NCBI RefSeq assembly: GCF_000682775.1
Contig: NZ_AWFI01000001.1
Span: forward strand, 372,001 to 436,000
Direction: 5' to 3'
From: Hyphomonas sp. L-53-1-40
GTDB taxonomy: Bacteria > Pseudomonadota > Alphaproteobacteria > Caulobacterales > Hyphomonadaceae
DNA length: 64,000 nucleotides
Position 1 is the stretch's first letter. The number at the start of each line of letters is the position of its first letter. The notes beneath the pieces were generated by a model. That model worked only from the letters and a program-made list of their open reading frames with translations, searched no databases and was not told where the DNA came from. The translations under genes and the position numbers were made by a program. Below, one piece after another: positions 1-8,701 of the stretch.

Positions 1-45
1 GGCATGGGCGTCATGCTGTCCGTGCCGACCAAGGATGTGGCCTGA
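1..45 (+). CDS. C-terminal end of a truncated gene, product unknown
   Basis: An open frame enters from the left edge and stops with TGA at 43-45; the visible tail reads GMGVMLSVPTKDVA. Fourteen residues are too few to name the family. Its stop overlaps the first base of a hairpin that looks like its terminator, which supports the idea that this is a true gene end. Confidence 0.45.
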   Translation, partial: GMGVMLSVPTKDVA

Positions 46-77
46 CCGGGTTTGGGTTGATCTTACCCGGTTCTTCT
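45..77 (+). terminator. Possible intrinsic terminator of the truncated first gene
   Basis: A 7-bp perfect inverted repeat ACCGGGT (45-51) and ACCCGGT (65-71) is followed by a T-rich run TTCTTCT. It begins on the stop codon of the preceding partial gene. The 13-nt loop is long, so the call is moderate. Confidence 0.4.
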
Positions 78-192
78 GGACGATTTCCTTGATCGCCTCC
101 TCGCCCTGCGGGGTGGATTTCCGGTTCTCACCATTCAAAGCCGTGCTAAGATGAAGCAAGGACGCCGTTCTGGCGGGTGAGGGAACAACACA

Positions 193-819
193 ATGACACT
201 ATCCGTAATCAGCGCCGGCTTCGGGCGTACAGGCACAATGTCGCTTAAACTGGCGCTTGAGCAACTCGGCCGGGGGCCGTGCCATCACATGATCGAGGTC
301 ATCGAGAATGGTGAGGCGCAGGTTCCGCTCTGGAATGATGCGCTGGCGGGCAAGCCCGACTTTGCCGCCATCTATGACGGGTACAATTCCGCCGTGGACT
401 GGCCAACCGCGGCCTTCTGGCAGGAGACGGCCGATGCCTATCCTGAGGCGAAGATCATCCTTTCGACGCGTTCCGCCGAGAGTTGGTACAGCAGTATTTC
501 CGAGACCATTCTGGCAACCGTCTGGGCGCCGGAGACCTGGCCGCCGCAAGCCACCGAATGGTTCAAGATGGTGACAAAGGTGCTCGAGCGCAGCTTTGGC
601 GGGGCGAAAGACAAAGACAGCCTGATCGCCGCATTCAACGCGCACGAAGCCAAGGTGAAGGCCACCATTCCCGCCGAGCGCCTTCTGGTCCATTCGGCCA
701 AGGATGGCTGGGAACCGCTCTGCGCCTTCCTCGGCGTGCCCGTGCCCGCCGAGCCTTATCCGCGTACCAACAGCAAGGAAGAATTCTTCCAGCACATGAC
801 CAAGGCCGACGACCTGTAG
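193..819 (+). CDS. Sulfotransferase family protein
   Basis: This 208-residue protein resembles the cytosolic sulfotransferase-like family (Sulfotransfer_4 type). The N-terminus has a P-loop-like motif, GFGRTGTMSLK at residues 9-19, which in the family binds the 5'-phosphosulfate of PAPS. A second conserved stretch, KIILSTRSAESW near residues 85-97, matches the 3'-phosphate binding part. The ATG follows a purine-rich GTGAGGGAAC leader. The gene stands alone on the plus strand, facing the tail of a minus-strand gene. The acceptor substrate cannot be read from sequence. Members of this family are often annotated only by the fold, so activity is inferred. Confidence 0.8.
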   Translation: MTLSVISAGFGRTGTMSLKLALEQLGRGPCHHMIEVIENGEAQVPLWNDALAGKPDFAAIYDGYNSAVDWPTAAFWQETADAYPEAKIILSTRSAESWYSSISETILATVWAPETWPPQATEWFKMVTKVLERSFGGAKDKDSLIAAFNAHEAKVKATIPAERLLVHSAKDGWEPLCAFLGVPVPAEPYPRTNSKEEFFQHMTKADDL

Positions 820-894
820 GCTGGCCGCGCCAGCAGGTGCGACGCCTGTGAGGGCGCTTCGGGGGAGTTTGAATTTTCGTGAAAGGTGGTGCGG

Positions 895-1263
895 TCAGGG
901 GTCCGGACCAGGCAGGGCGTAGTTCTGGCTGAACGGCATCTGGCAGCTTGGTTCGCCCGCATCAAGTCGCACACGGTTCCGGTGTTCGCCCGGATGAGCG
1001 GACTTCAGTTCGCCAATTGCCAGGCGGAAAGCCTTTGACCATGTGAAGGCCAGCGGGTCCGGTTCGCGCTCATGCGGCGCGTCGCCGATCCATTGAAGAT
1101 ACACGGTGCCGCGATGGTCGATGACCGTCATGAACGGAACGCCCCGGCCCTTCAGCGCCCGCACATACAGGCGCAGGGCCACCGTCTGCAGCCAGATCCA
1201 GAACCGATAGGGTTCCAGATGTGCTGGCAGCGGTGTTGCAAGGGGCCGAAACAGCGAGTCCAT
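895..1263 (-). CDS. Hypothetical protein
   Basis: A 122-residue open frame of normal codon use for this genome, with AGGA about 10 nt before its ATG. It has hydrophobic and aromatic stretches (YRFWIWLQTVALRLYVRAL, about residues 19-37) followed by a segment that looks like a small beta domain (VPFMTVIDHRGTVYLQWIG). No known domain was recognised and no signal peptide is evident. It lies downstream of the acyl-CoA dehydrogenase gene on the same strand but is separated from it by a strong terminator, so it is probably transcribed alone. It could be a lineage-specific conserved protein. Confidence 0.5.
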   Translation of the reverse strand: MDSLFRPLATPLPAHLEPYRFWIWLQTVALRLYVRALKGRGVPFMTVIDHRGTVYLQWIGDAPHEREPDPLAFTWSKAFRLAIGELKSAHPGEHRNRVRLDAGEPSCQMPFSQNYALPGPDP

Positions 1264-1310
1264 GCAGCCAATCCTGCCACGGCGCCAAGTCCGGTTGGAT
1301 AGGGCGTAGA

Positions 1311-1346
1311 AAAAACCCTGACCTGAGCGGCAGGTCAGGGGTTTTG
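1311..1346 (-). terminator. Intrinsic terminator downstream of the acyl-CoA dehydrogenase gene
   Basis: AAAACCCTGACCT (1312-1324) pairs with AGGTCAGGGGTTTT (1332-1345), giving a 13-bp stem with one bulged G and a 7-nt loop. A run of T follows on the minus strand (A run at 1310-1315 on plus) and also on plus (TTTT), so it may work in both directions. It lies 45 nt after the minus-strand stop at 1391. Confidence 0.85.
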
Positions 1347-1390
1347 ACGTTAAAGGGCCGGGGACAGGCCGGGTGGTCTCCCCGGATCAA

Positions 1391-2563
1391 TTAGTAACTC
1401 TTCGGCAGGCCGAGGACCCGTTCGGCGATGAAGTTGAGGATCATTTCGCGGCTGACCGGGGCGATGCGGGCGAGCATGGCTTCGCGCATCATGCGCTCGA
1501 CATGGTACTCTTTCGCATAGCCCATGCCGCCATGTGTCAGCACAGCGGTCTCGCAAGCGCGGAAGCCAGCTTCGGTGCCGAGATATTTCGCGGAATTGGC
1601 CTCGGCGCCGCAATCCTGTCCGGCATCGTAGAGTCCTGCCGCCTTGTAGGCGAGCAGTTCGGCGGCGGAGAGTTCGGCCCAGGATTTTGCCAGCGGATGC
1701 TGGATGCCCTGATTCTGACCAATCGGACGGCCGAAGACGACGCGCTCTTTCGCATAGGTCGCGGCCCGCTCCAGCGCGGAAAAGCCAAGCCCGATGGATT
1801 CGACGGCGAACAGGACACGCTCGGGGTTCAGGCCCTGAAGCAGGTATTTGAAGCCTTCGCCTTCCTCGCCGATCAGGTGGTCTTTCGGCACTTCGAGCCC
1901 GTCAATATAGAGCATGTTGCACTCCACCGCCTTGCGGCCCATTTTCGGGATCGGCTGGCGCTCGATCTTGTTTGGGTCGAGATCGGTGTAGAACAGGGAG
2001 AGGCCCAGATAGGGCTTGGCGCACTGGTCCTTGGGGGTGGTGCGCGCGATGATCAGGATCTTGTCGGCGCGCTGGGCGCCAGTCGTCCAGATCTTGCGGC
2101 CATTGATCGTGTAGCCGGTATTGGTGCGCTCGGCCTTGGTTTCGAGGCTGGACGTGTCGAGGCCGGAATTCGGCTCGGTCACGGCAAAGCACATCTTCTC
2201 CTCGCCAGAGATGATCTTGGGCAGGTTTTCGCGCTTCTGTTCCGGATTGCCGAAGCGCTCCAGGGGCTTCGGCCCGAAAATGTTGAGATGGATGGCCGAG
2301 GCGCCGGAATAGCCCGCGCCGGTGCGCGTGACGGTCTGCATCATCAGCGCCGCTTCGGTCAGGCCAAGGCCCGCGCCGCCATATTCCTCCGGGAAGGCAA
2401 TGCCGAGCCAGCCGCCCGCGGCCATGGCGTCACAGAATTCCTCCGGCCAGTCGCCGGTCTCGTCCGTCTTCGCCCAATAATCATCCCCAAAGGGTTCGAG
2501 CGTTTTTTCGACGGCGGCCTTGATGGCGGCCTGATCTTCACTCATCGGCGCGATCTGATGCAT
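1391..2563 (-). CDS. Acyl-CoA dehydrogenase family protein
   Basis: The 390-residue protein has the full acyl-CoA dehydrogenase layout: N-terminal helical domain, middle beta domain with CFAVTEPNSGLDTSS (FAD/substrate signature, about residues 128-142) and the typical C-terminal signature near AVLTHGGMGYAKEYHVERMMREA (split here in reading; about residues 337-359). These FAD enzymes oxidise acyl-CoA thioesters to enoyl-CoA and pass electrons to ETF. The start is set by an AGGAGG about 10 nt upstream of ATG. It is followed by a strong terminator and seems monocistronic. Substrate chain length is not evident; a role in fatty or branched acid breakdown is inferred. Confidence 0.92.
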   Translation of the reverse strand: MHQIAPMSEDQAAIKAAVEKTLEPFGDDYWAKTDETGDWPEEFCDAMAAGGWLGIAFPEEYGGAGLGLTEAALMMQTVTRTGAGYSGASAIHLNIFGPKPLERFGNPEQKRENLPKIISGEEKMCFAVTEPNSGLDTSSLETKAERTNTGYTINGRKIWTTGAQRADKILIIARTTPKDQCAKPYLGLSLFYTDLDPNKIERQPIPKMGRKAVECNMLYIDGLEVPKDHLIGEEGEGFKYLLQGLNPERVLFAVESIGLGFSALERAATYAKERVVFGRPIGQNQGIQHPLAKSWAELSAAELLAYKAAGLYDAGQDCGAEANSAKYLGTEAGFRACETAVLTHGGMGYAKEYHVERMMREAMLARIAPVSREMILNFIAERVLGLPKSY

Positions 2564-2630
2564 GTGACGTAATCCTCCTGAGGGCCAGACTTAAGGCGGC
2601 CATGCAGGCCCGTCCAGCGATTGCCCTGCG

Positions 2631-4208
2631 TCAGGGGAGCACAATTGTGCGCCTGATGCCGATGGCTGCGAGAAAGGCCGGGTCGTGGCTGATGACGAGG
2701 AGGGCGCCATCATAGGCTTTGAGGGCGGTTTCCAATGCTTCAATCGTGGCCATGTCGAGATGGTTGGTCGGCTCGTCCAGCAAGAGGAGTTCGGGCGGCT
2801 CGGGCGCGGCAAAGATGGCGGCGAGGCCCGCGCGCAGGCGTTCGCCGCCGCTGAGCGTCGCCACGGACTGGTGGGCAGCCTCATTTCGGAAGGCGAAGCG
2901 GGCGAGGGCGGCATGGGTTTCATTCTTTGTCAGGTGCGGCTGGACGGCGCGGATGGCCTCGAGAATCGAGCCGCCCGAGGGCAGCAGGCTGACATGCTGG
3001 TCGAGCCGGGCGATCCGGGGCGTCAGCATCTCGACCGTGCCGGAAGCGGGGGCGATTTCGCCAAGGATCATGCGCATCAAGGTCGACTTGCCGGCGCCAT
3101 TCTGGCCGGCAATGGCGATCCGCTCCGGCCCCCTTATGTCGAAGCTGAGCGGACCGAACAGGCGGCGGTTGCCGAAGGCGGCGACGGCCTCGGTCACGCG
3201 CAGGATGTCCTTTGACCGGGGCAGGTGGACGTGCGGCAGGTCCATCGTGACGGGCGCGGTAACTTCGACCCTGGCGCGGGCGGCTTCCAGTACGGCAGCG
3301 CTTTCATTGGTCTGGCGGCTGGCAAGGTCGCCGCCCCGTGCGGCGGTAGCCTCGGCGCGTTCCTGTCGTTTGTCGAGCAGCATCTTGGGGGCATCACCCT
3401 TTGCGCGGGCGGTGCGGCCCGCCTTGTCGCGCCGGTCCTGTTTTTCCTTTGCGCGCTGGGCGTCTGCCTGTGTGCGACGCAGGGTGGTCTGGGATCTGGC
3501 GAGATCAGCTTCGGCCTGTGCGCGCGCCGCGTCGCGGGCTTCGCGGAAGTCGCTCCACCCGCCACCGAACACCGTGACGCCTACAGGCGAGAGTTCCACA
3601 ATCCGGTCCATGTGTTCCAGCAAGTCGCGGTCATGGCTGGCAATGATTGCGCCACCGCGCCAATCGCGCAGGAGCTTCGCGATGGCGGCACGGCCATCCG
3701 TGTCAAGATTGTTGGTGGGTTCGTCCAGCAGCAATATGTCGGGCTGTTCCAACAGGAGCCGGGCGATCATGATTCGTGTGCGTTCGCCGCCGCTGAGCCG
3801 GGACAGGCGGGTGTCCCATGGCATGTCGCGGAGACCGGTCGATGCCAGAGCGGATTCGAGCCGGGACTCCAGCGTCCAGTCGGCCAAATCGGCATCTTCC
3901 AGTGAACCTTCACCAGCGGCCAGGCGCGCAAGTCGGGCAAGGCCGTCTGCCGCACCGAGCGCTTCGGAGATGGTCTGGGCTTCGTCCGCGATCTGGGCGA
4001 GGCGGCCCAGGCGGCCGCGCACGGACAGGCTGCCACGTGCAGGCTCCACATCGCCGGCTATGGCGCGCAACAGGGTGGACTTGCCACAGCCATTGCGGCC
4101 GACAAGGCCGATGCGTTCGCGACTGAGCGACAAGGTCAGGCCGTCAAAGAGCGGCGTGCCGTCAGGCGTGGTGAGGGAAAGGGAATCGAGCGTGAGAAAG
4201 GAAGACAT
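2631..4208 (-). CDS. ABC-F family ATP-binding protein
   Basis: A 525-residue protein with two tandem ABC ATPase domains and no membrane segments, the ABC-F arrangement. Walker A motifs are GRNGCGKST (first domain) and GQNGAGKST (second); both domains carry LSGGE signature and LLLDEPTNNLD / LLLDEPTNHLD Walker B. A charged linker rich in Arg, Ala and Lys separates them. ABC-F proteins act on the ribosome rather than in transport. ATG at 4208 (MSSFLTLDSLSL) is preferred to the in-frame TTG at 4223 because the family starts right at the first ABC beta strand. Which ABC-F subfamily it belongs to is unclear; a second ABC-F gene lies at 48110-49930. Confidence 0.9.
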   Translation of the reverse strand: MSSFLTLDSLSLTTPDGTPLFDGLTLSLSRERIGLVGRNGCGKSTLLRAIAGDVEPARGSLSVRGRLGRLAQIADEAQTISEALGAADGLARLARLAAGEGSLEDADLADWTLESRLESALASTGLRDMPWDTRLSRLSGGERTRIMIARLLLEQPDILLLDEPTNNLDTDGRAAIAKLLRDWRGGAIIASHDRDLLEHMDRIVELSPVGVTVFGGGWSDFREARDAARAQAEADLARSQTTLRRTQADAQRAKEKQDRRDKAGRTARAKGDAPKMLLDKRQERAEATAARGGDLASRQTNESAAVLEAARARVEVTAPVTMDLPHVHLPRSKDILRVTEAVAAFGNRRLFGPLSFDIRGPERIAIAGQNGAGKSTLMRMILGEIAPASGTVEMLTPRIARLDQHVSLLPSGGSILEAIRAVQPHLTKNETHAALARFAFRNEAAHQSVATLSGGERLRAGLAAIFAAPEPPELLLLDEPTNHLDMATIEALETALKAYDGALLVISHDPAFLAAIGIRRTIVLP

Positions 4209-4340
4209 GGACAGGCCGTGCAATCATGGAAAGGGTCAGCGAAGCATTGGGCTTTGCGTAATCCATGTCTTTGGCCTCCATAGGTTTCTCTGCGGATCGA
4301 AGCGCCTACATACGCATTCCTGCACGCAGTTCAAGGAAAA

Positions 4341-5501
4341 TCAGGCTTGGGCCGGAAGCGCGCGAGATGGCGCGAAGGCAGCGGCAAGGTCGCTGGAGTC
4401 GCCACCCAGTATCAGGTCAGCCACGATCCTTGCTGTGATGGGAGTCAAAAGGATGCCATTGCGATAATGGCCTGCGGCGACGAACATGTTGGGCTGGCGC
4501 GTGCGACCGAGAAAGGGCGCGAAGTCCGGCGTGCCGGGACGTATACCGGACCATGCGGAGGTGATGCGGGCATCCGTCAGCGAGGGCACGATGTGGGAGG
4601 CGTTTTGCAGAAGGTTGGCAACATCATCCGTATTCGGCATACCTGTCGTGCGGCCGGGCTCCATCGTGGCGCCGATGACAAGCTGGTCGCCGCGCGGCAC
4701 CATGTAGATCGGACCGGCGCGCAGTGTGGTGGCGGGGTGGTCTGCCCGGCGCTCAACTGACAGCATCTGGCCGCCATAAGTGTCGATCTCATCCAGCGAC
4801 GAGTCCCAGTTTGCCAGGCTGAATTGCTTGCCATGTTCGGTCACTTTCAACTCGCCGCTCTGCCAGCCGGCTGTGATCAGAATGACATCATGGCCTTCCA
4901 CATCCAGCGCGTCGCCGTGTGACTGCAACGGTGCGGGCGTGCGTTCCAGCATGATGCGTGGGTGGCGTTCACACAGTGCGAGCAGCGCCGAGACGACGGC
5001 GCGATTGTTCACTTGGCCATCCGTGGTGAGCTGCAGGACGCCGCGCAGGTCAGGCGACAGGGCCGGTTCGATCCGGCGTGCGGTATCCATGTCCAGCCGC
5101 TGGCCAGGCAGGCCGCGATTGGTCAGCGTGTCGAGGATTCCGTCGAGGTGGGCTGCCATTGCTTCACTCGCGGCGACCGCCAGGGATGGTCCGGCCGCAT
5201 ATCCGACAGTTTCTCCGCTTTCGGTTTCAAGGTGCGCTGCAAATTCCGGCCAGAGCCGCGCGCTTTCAAGACAGAGATCAAAAAGTTGGGGGTGAACGCC
5301 CGGCTCTGAGGCGGCCTCGAAGGCGGGGGCAATCATGCCAGCAGCAGCCCAGCTGGCGCCGCGACCGGGTGTGTTGGGATCGTAGAGCGTGATGGCCGCG
5401 CCGCGCCGGGCGAGTTCGAGCGCGCAGCTGAGGCCGATAATGCCCGCGCCAGCGATGGCAATGTGGGGGGAAGATGATTCGGGGCGGGCGGCGCAGGTCA
5501 T
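4341..5501 (-). CDS. thiO: FAD-dependent glycine/D-amino acid oxidase (ThiO-like)
   Basis: The 386-residue protein begins with a Rossmann FAD-binding motif (IAIAGAGIIGLSCALELARRG, residues about 15-35) and continues as a DAO-family oxidase, with the ThiO-like GASWAAAGMIAP segment near residue 49 and a C-terminal GHYRNGILLTPITA motif typical of glycine oxidase. ThiO oxidises glycine to the imine used for thiazole formation in thiamine synthesis. No other thi gene or thiamine riboswitch is visible next to it, so the thiamine role is inferred from similarity; it could also be a general D-amino acid dehydrogenase. The upstream gap is short and holds no clear regulatory element. Confidence 0.8.
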   Translation of the reverse strand: MTCAARPESSSPHIAIAGAGIIGLSCALELARRGAAITLYDPNTPGRGASWAAAGMIAPAFEAASEPGVHPQLFDLCLESARLWPEFAAHLETESGETVGYAAGPSLAVAASEAMAAHLDGILDTLTNRGLPGQRLDMDTARRIEPALSPDLRGVLQLTTDGQVNNRAVVSALLALCERHPRIMLERTPAPLQSHGDALDVEGHDVILITAGWQSGELKVTEHGKQFSLANWDSSLDEIDTYGGQMLSVERRADHPATTLRAGPIYMVPRGDQLVIGATMEPGRTTGMPNTDDVANLLQNASHIVPSLTDARITSAWSGIRPGTPDFAPFLGRTRQPNMFVAAGHYRNGILLTPITARIVADLILGGDSSDLAAAFAPSRALPAQA

Positions 5502-5539
5502 CTGCGCTATCTATGCCATTCTGCAAGGGAATTGAACGC

Positions 5540-5788
5540 TCAGGCGGCGGAGACCTGCATTTTCTGGCTTTCCCAATAGGATTGGAAAGCTTCGGCCCAT
5601 TTCTGGCTCTGGAACACGATTTCCTTGCACATCTCGCCGGTCGGACGGAATGCGGTGCGTACCATCATTTCGGGGCCTTCATCGGCGTCGCGCTCAAGCT
5701 GTTCGATGACGAACGCGTCGAGCGTCGCTGACAAAAGCGCGTCCTCTTCCGGTGACCCTAAATCGAGATCCACTACGATATCTTTCAT
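5540..5788 (-). CDS. Small hypothetical protein
   Basis: An 82-residue protein, MKDIVVDLDLG at the start, acidic in the first half and ending FQSYWESQKMQVSAA. The frame stays open upstream to 5992, but ATG at 5788 is chosen because GGGGA sits 6-8 nt before it, while the upstream extension has unlike composition (Cys-rich, low complexity). No known domain was recognised. It lies between thiO and the divergent iron-transport genes. Confidence 0.6.
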   Translation of the reverse strand: MKDIVVDLDLGSPEEDALLSATLDAFVIEQLERDADEGPEMMVRTAFRPTGEMCKEIVFQSQKWAEAFQSYWESQKMQVSAA

Positions 5789-6016
5789 TGTCATCCCCAA
5801 GCACCTGATTGTTGCGTCCGGTTTTCCGGACTCATTTTGTATCTTCAGATCAATATCGCATTTTGTGCGATGCAGCATAAGATTCTTGCTTTTGACCGTC
5901 CCAATCCGGGGGTCTGTGCAAATTTCGGGCAAAAAGGTCGCGCATGTCGTTCGTTGCGATCCATTCTCAAATGTGATTGAACAGATCATCAATGCCCCTC
6001 AAAGAGAGTTTGTTCC

Positions 6017-7081
6017 ATGAAATGGTATGCATCCCTGGCCACCGCCTGCGTTTTTCTTGCCGCTTGCGGGGCACCCTCTGGAGATTCCGGGGAGCCCGAA
6101 GCCGCTGCAGAATCTGTGGCTGAGCCCACCGGCCTGCTGAATGTGTATTCGGCCCGGCACTATGATTCCGACAAGGAGCTCTACAAACGCTTCGAGGATG
6201 AGACCGGCATCCGCGTTCGGTTTCGCGAATCCGGCGCGGCCGAACTGCTTGAGGCGATGAAGGCCGAAGGCGACAATAGTCCGGCGGATGTCATTATCTC
6301 GTCCGATGCTGGCACACTTTACCGATTCAAGGATGCGGGCCTGATGCAGCCCGTCGAGTCCGAATTGCTAGCGACGCGCATTCCCGAGCATTTCCGCGAT
6401 CCGGACAATCATTGGTACGGTCTGGCCAAACGGCTGCGCGTGATCGTGTATGATCCTGCCCGTGTCGAGCCGGAGCAAGTGGATGAATATGCCGACCTCG
6501 CCAGCGCCAATCTCGAGGGCGATGTCTGCATGCGGTCCAGCACGAACATCTACAATCTCTCCCTGATGGGGGAATTGATTGATCGACTTGGCAAGGATAC
6601 GGCCGAGGCTTGGGCGCGCAGCGTGGTGGCGAACTTCGCACGTCCGCCCCAGGGCGGCGACACCGGGCAGATTGAGGCAATTGCCGCTGGCCAATGCTCG
6701 GTCGCGCTGGTGAACCATTATTACTGGGTGCGCATGACGCAAGGCTCCGACGCCCAGCGCAAATCGGTCGAAAAGACCATGCTGTCCTTCCCGCAGCAGG
6801 ATAGCTGGGGCGCGCATGTGAATGTCACCGGCGCGGGGGTTGCGGCCCATGCACCGCACAAGGAGGCTGCCATCCAGTTCATTGAATGGCTGGCCGGTGA
6901 GGAGGGCCAGTTCCTGCTGACCACCGAGACCAAGGAAATCCCGCTGGTCGCTGGCGCCGAGATGCCGGAAGGGCTCGACCGCCTGCCGCCTGATTTCAAG
7001 GAGAGCATATTCCCGCTCAACCAGCTTGGAGAGAATCAGGCTGAGGCACAGGCCATCTACGACCGGGCTGGATGGAACTGA
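6017..7081 (+). CDS. Iron(III) ABC transporter substrate-binding lipoprotein
   Basis: A 354-residue protein with a lipoprotein signal peptide (lipobox LAAC, Cys about residue 17), so it should be anchored at the inner or outer membrane facing the periplasm. The mature part is an extracellular solute-binding fold of the ferric-binding FbpA/FutA class: LNVYSARHYDSDKELYKRFE near residue 42 and conserved Tyr residues in the NHYYWVR segment (family Tyr pair that binds iron). It heads a three-gene operon with a permease 6 nt downstream and an ATPase overlapping that, so it is the iron-capturing part of one importer. The 220-nt region upstream has no operator I can name with confidence. Confidence 0.9.
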   Translation: MKWYASLATACVFLAACGAPSGDSGEPEAAAESVAEPTGLLNVYSARHYDSDKELYKRFEDETGIRVRFRESGAAELLEAMKAEGDNSPADVIISSDAGTLYRFKDAGLMQPVESELLATRIPEHFRDPDNHWYGLAKRLRVIVYDPARVEPEQVDEYADLASANLEGDVCMRSSTNIYNLSLMGELIDRLGKDTAEAWARSVVANFARPPQGGDTGQIEAIAAGQCSVALVNHYYWVRMTQGSDAQRKSVEKTMLSFPQQDSWGAHVNVTGAGVAAHAPHKEAAIQFIEWLAGEEGQFLLTTETKEIPLVAGAEMPEGLDRLPPDFKESIFPLNQLGENQAEAQAIYDRAGWN

Positions 7082-7087
7082 TCTCGC

Positions 7088-8701
7088 TTGAGCGCTCTGG
7101 CCGCCATACGCCGCTTCCGATTCAGGAGCATTGACGGGCCCGCCTTATTGGCGGGCTTGATCATTGCTGTACCTGTCGTCGTGACCCTGTTTGCGGGCCT
7201 GATGAATGGTGGCGGTGAAGCGTGGACCCATATCCGCGACACGCTGCTGACCGGCTACACGACCGGCACGCTCGGCACGCTGCTGTTAACCGCGCTCATG
7301 ACGCTCGCCGTTGCGGTTCCGGCGGCTTGGCTGGTGACGATGTACCAGTTTCCGGGACGGGGCCTGTTCGAATGGTTGCTGATCCTGCCTCTGGCGGCGC
7401 CCGGCTACGTGCTTGCCTATGCCTATGCCGATCTGATGGGCCTGATGGGGCCGTTCCAGACAGCGATCCGGGATGTTACCGGCTGGACCGCGCGGGACTA
7501 TTGGTTTCCGGACATGCGCAGCCTGCCGGGGCTCGCCTTCGTGCTGACCTGCGCGCTTTATCCTTATGTCTATCTGACGGCCCGAGCGGCCTTCGTCTCG
7601 CAATCTGTCTGCGCTCTGGAGGCGGCGCGCAGTCTGGGTGCCAGCAGTGCCCGGCGGTTCTGGCAGGTCGCCCTTCCGGCCGCCCGACCGGCCATCGCAG
7701 CCGGCCTTGCCCTGACCCTGATGGAAGCGGCGGCCGATTATGGCGCAGCGGAGTTTCTCGGTGTGCCCACTCTGACCTTCGGCATTGTGCGCGCCTGGCA
7801 GAGCTTTGGCGAACCCGCGGCAGCGGCGCGGCTTGCTTTGGTTCTGGTCGTGATCGTGATCGCGTTGATCCTGACCGAACGTCATACGCGGGGCCGCGCC
7901 GGCAGCCAGCAAAGTTCGACCCGGTGGCGTAGCGTGTCACGTGCGCGCCTGCCACGTTGGGCCGGCCTGGGCGCAATGGCGGCCTGTGCGCTCCTGTTCC
8001 TTACTACTTTCGTTTTGCCAATGTCGCGCCTGGTCTGGCTTGTCATGGAATCGCAAGACCAGATCGCGCCAATCGGGCGGGCGTTGGTGAACACGCTGAT
8101 CCTTGCCGGGTCAGGTGCGGCGCTGGCGTTCGTGCTGGCGATGGTCATCGCGCTGACGGCCCGGCAGAGCGGACTGATCGCCGGCTTTGCGCGTCTGATG
8201 GCCTCGACCGGCTACGCCATTCCGGGTGCTGTTCTCGCGCTCGGCGCGCTGTTGGTGATGGGATATCTTGACATCACGCTGACCGGGGCGGGAGCAATCG
8301 TGGCCTTGGCATGGGTCTATGCCAGCCGGTTCACCACGTCGGGCGCAGAGCCGATGGTGGCAGCGCTCGGTCGCGCTCCGGCCTCCATGGGCTATGCCGC
8401 CGAGAGCCTTGGGGCTTCGCCGCTGCGCCGCGCGGTTTCCGTTGACCTGCCGGTCGCGCTATCAGGCGCCATGGCTGGTGCACTGATCCTGTTCGTTGAA
8501 TCCCTGAAAGAGCTGCCGGCTACCTTGATGCTGCGACCTTTCAATTGGGACACACTGTCTGTTCGGGCGAATGCCTATGCCACGGATGAGCGTCTGGCGG
8601 CGGCGGCCTTGCCGTCCCTGCTCATCACGCTGGCAGGCTTGCTGCCCGTGATCCTGCTATCGTGGCGGCTCAGCCATTCGCGTCCGGGGGACACGCAATG
8701 A
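7088..8701 (+). CDS. Iron(III) ABC transporter permease, double-length
   Basis: A 537-residue integral membrane protein made of two similar halves, each with about six transmembrane helices and a binding-protein-dependent transport EAA-loop (EAARSLGASSARRFWQVALP near residue 178; AESLGASPLRRAVSVDLP near 437). This fused two-permease form is typical of FbpB/SfuB ferric importers. TTG at 7088 is the best start, 6 nt after the binding-protein stop. It passes Fe(III) across the inner membrane with the neighbouring lipoprotein and ATPase. Its stop overlaps the next start as ATGA, which points to translational coupling. Confidence 0.92.
   Translation: MSALAAIRRFRFRSIDGPALLAGLIIAVPVVVTLFAGLMNGGGEAWTHIRDTLLTGYTTGTLGTLLLTALMTLAVAVPAAWLVTMYQFPGRGLFEWLLILPLAAPGYVLAYAYADLMGLMGPFQTAIRDVTGWTARDYWFPDMRSLPGLAFVLTCALYPYVYLTARAAFVSQSVCALEAARSLGASSARRFWQVALPAARPAIAAGLALTLMEAAADYGAAEFLGVPTLTFGIVRAWQSFGEPAAAARLALVLVVIVIALILTERHTRGRAGSQQSSTRWRSVSRARLPRWAGLGAMAACALLFLTTFVLPMSRLVWLVMESQDQIAPIGRALVNTLILAGSGAALAFVLAMVIALTARQSGLIAGFARLMASTGYAIPGAVLALGALLVMGYLDITLTGAGAIVALAWVYASRFTTSGAEPMVAALGRAPASMGYAAESLGASPLRRAVSVDLPVALSGAMAGALILFVESLKELPATLMLRPFNWDTLSVRANAYATDERLAAAALPSLLITLAGLLPVILLSWRLSHSRPGDTQ

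Noticed and set aside
1373..2572. Plus-strand open frame opposite the acyl-CoA dehydrogenase
   Set aside because: The true gene is shown by its motifs and ribosome site on the minus strand.
2719..4467. Long plus-strand open frame opposite the ABC-F gene
   Set aside because: It is a frame without stops caused by high GC opposite a well-supported ABC-F protein; its translation is low-complexity Arg/Ser.
5502..5539. Thiamine riboswitch before the thiO-like gene
   Set aside because: The gap is too short and lacks the CTGAGA core.
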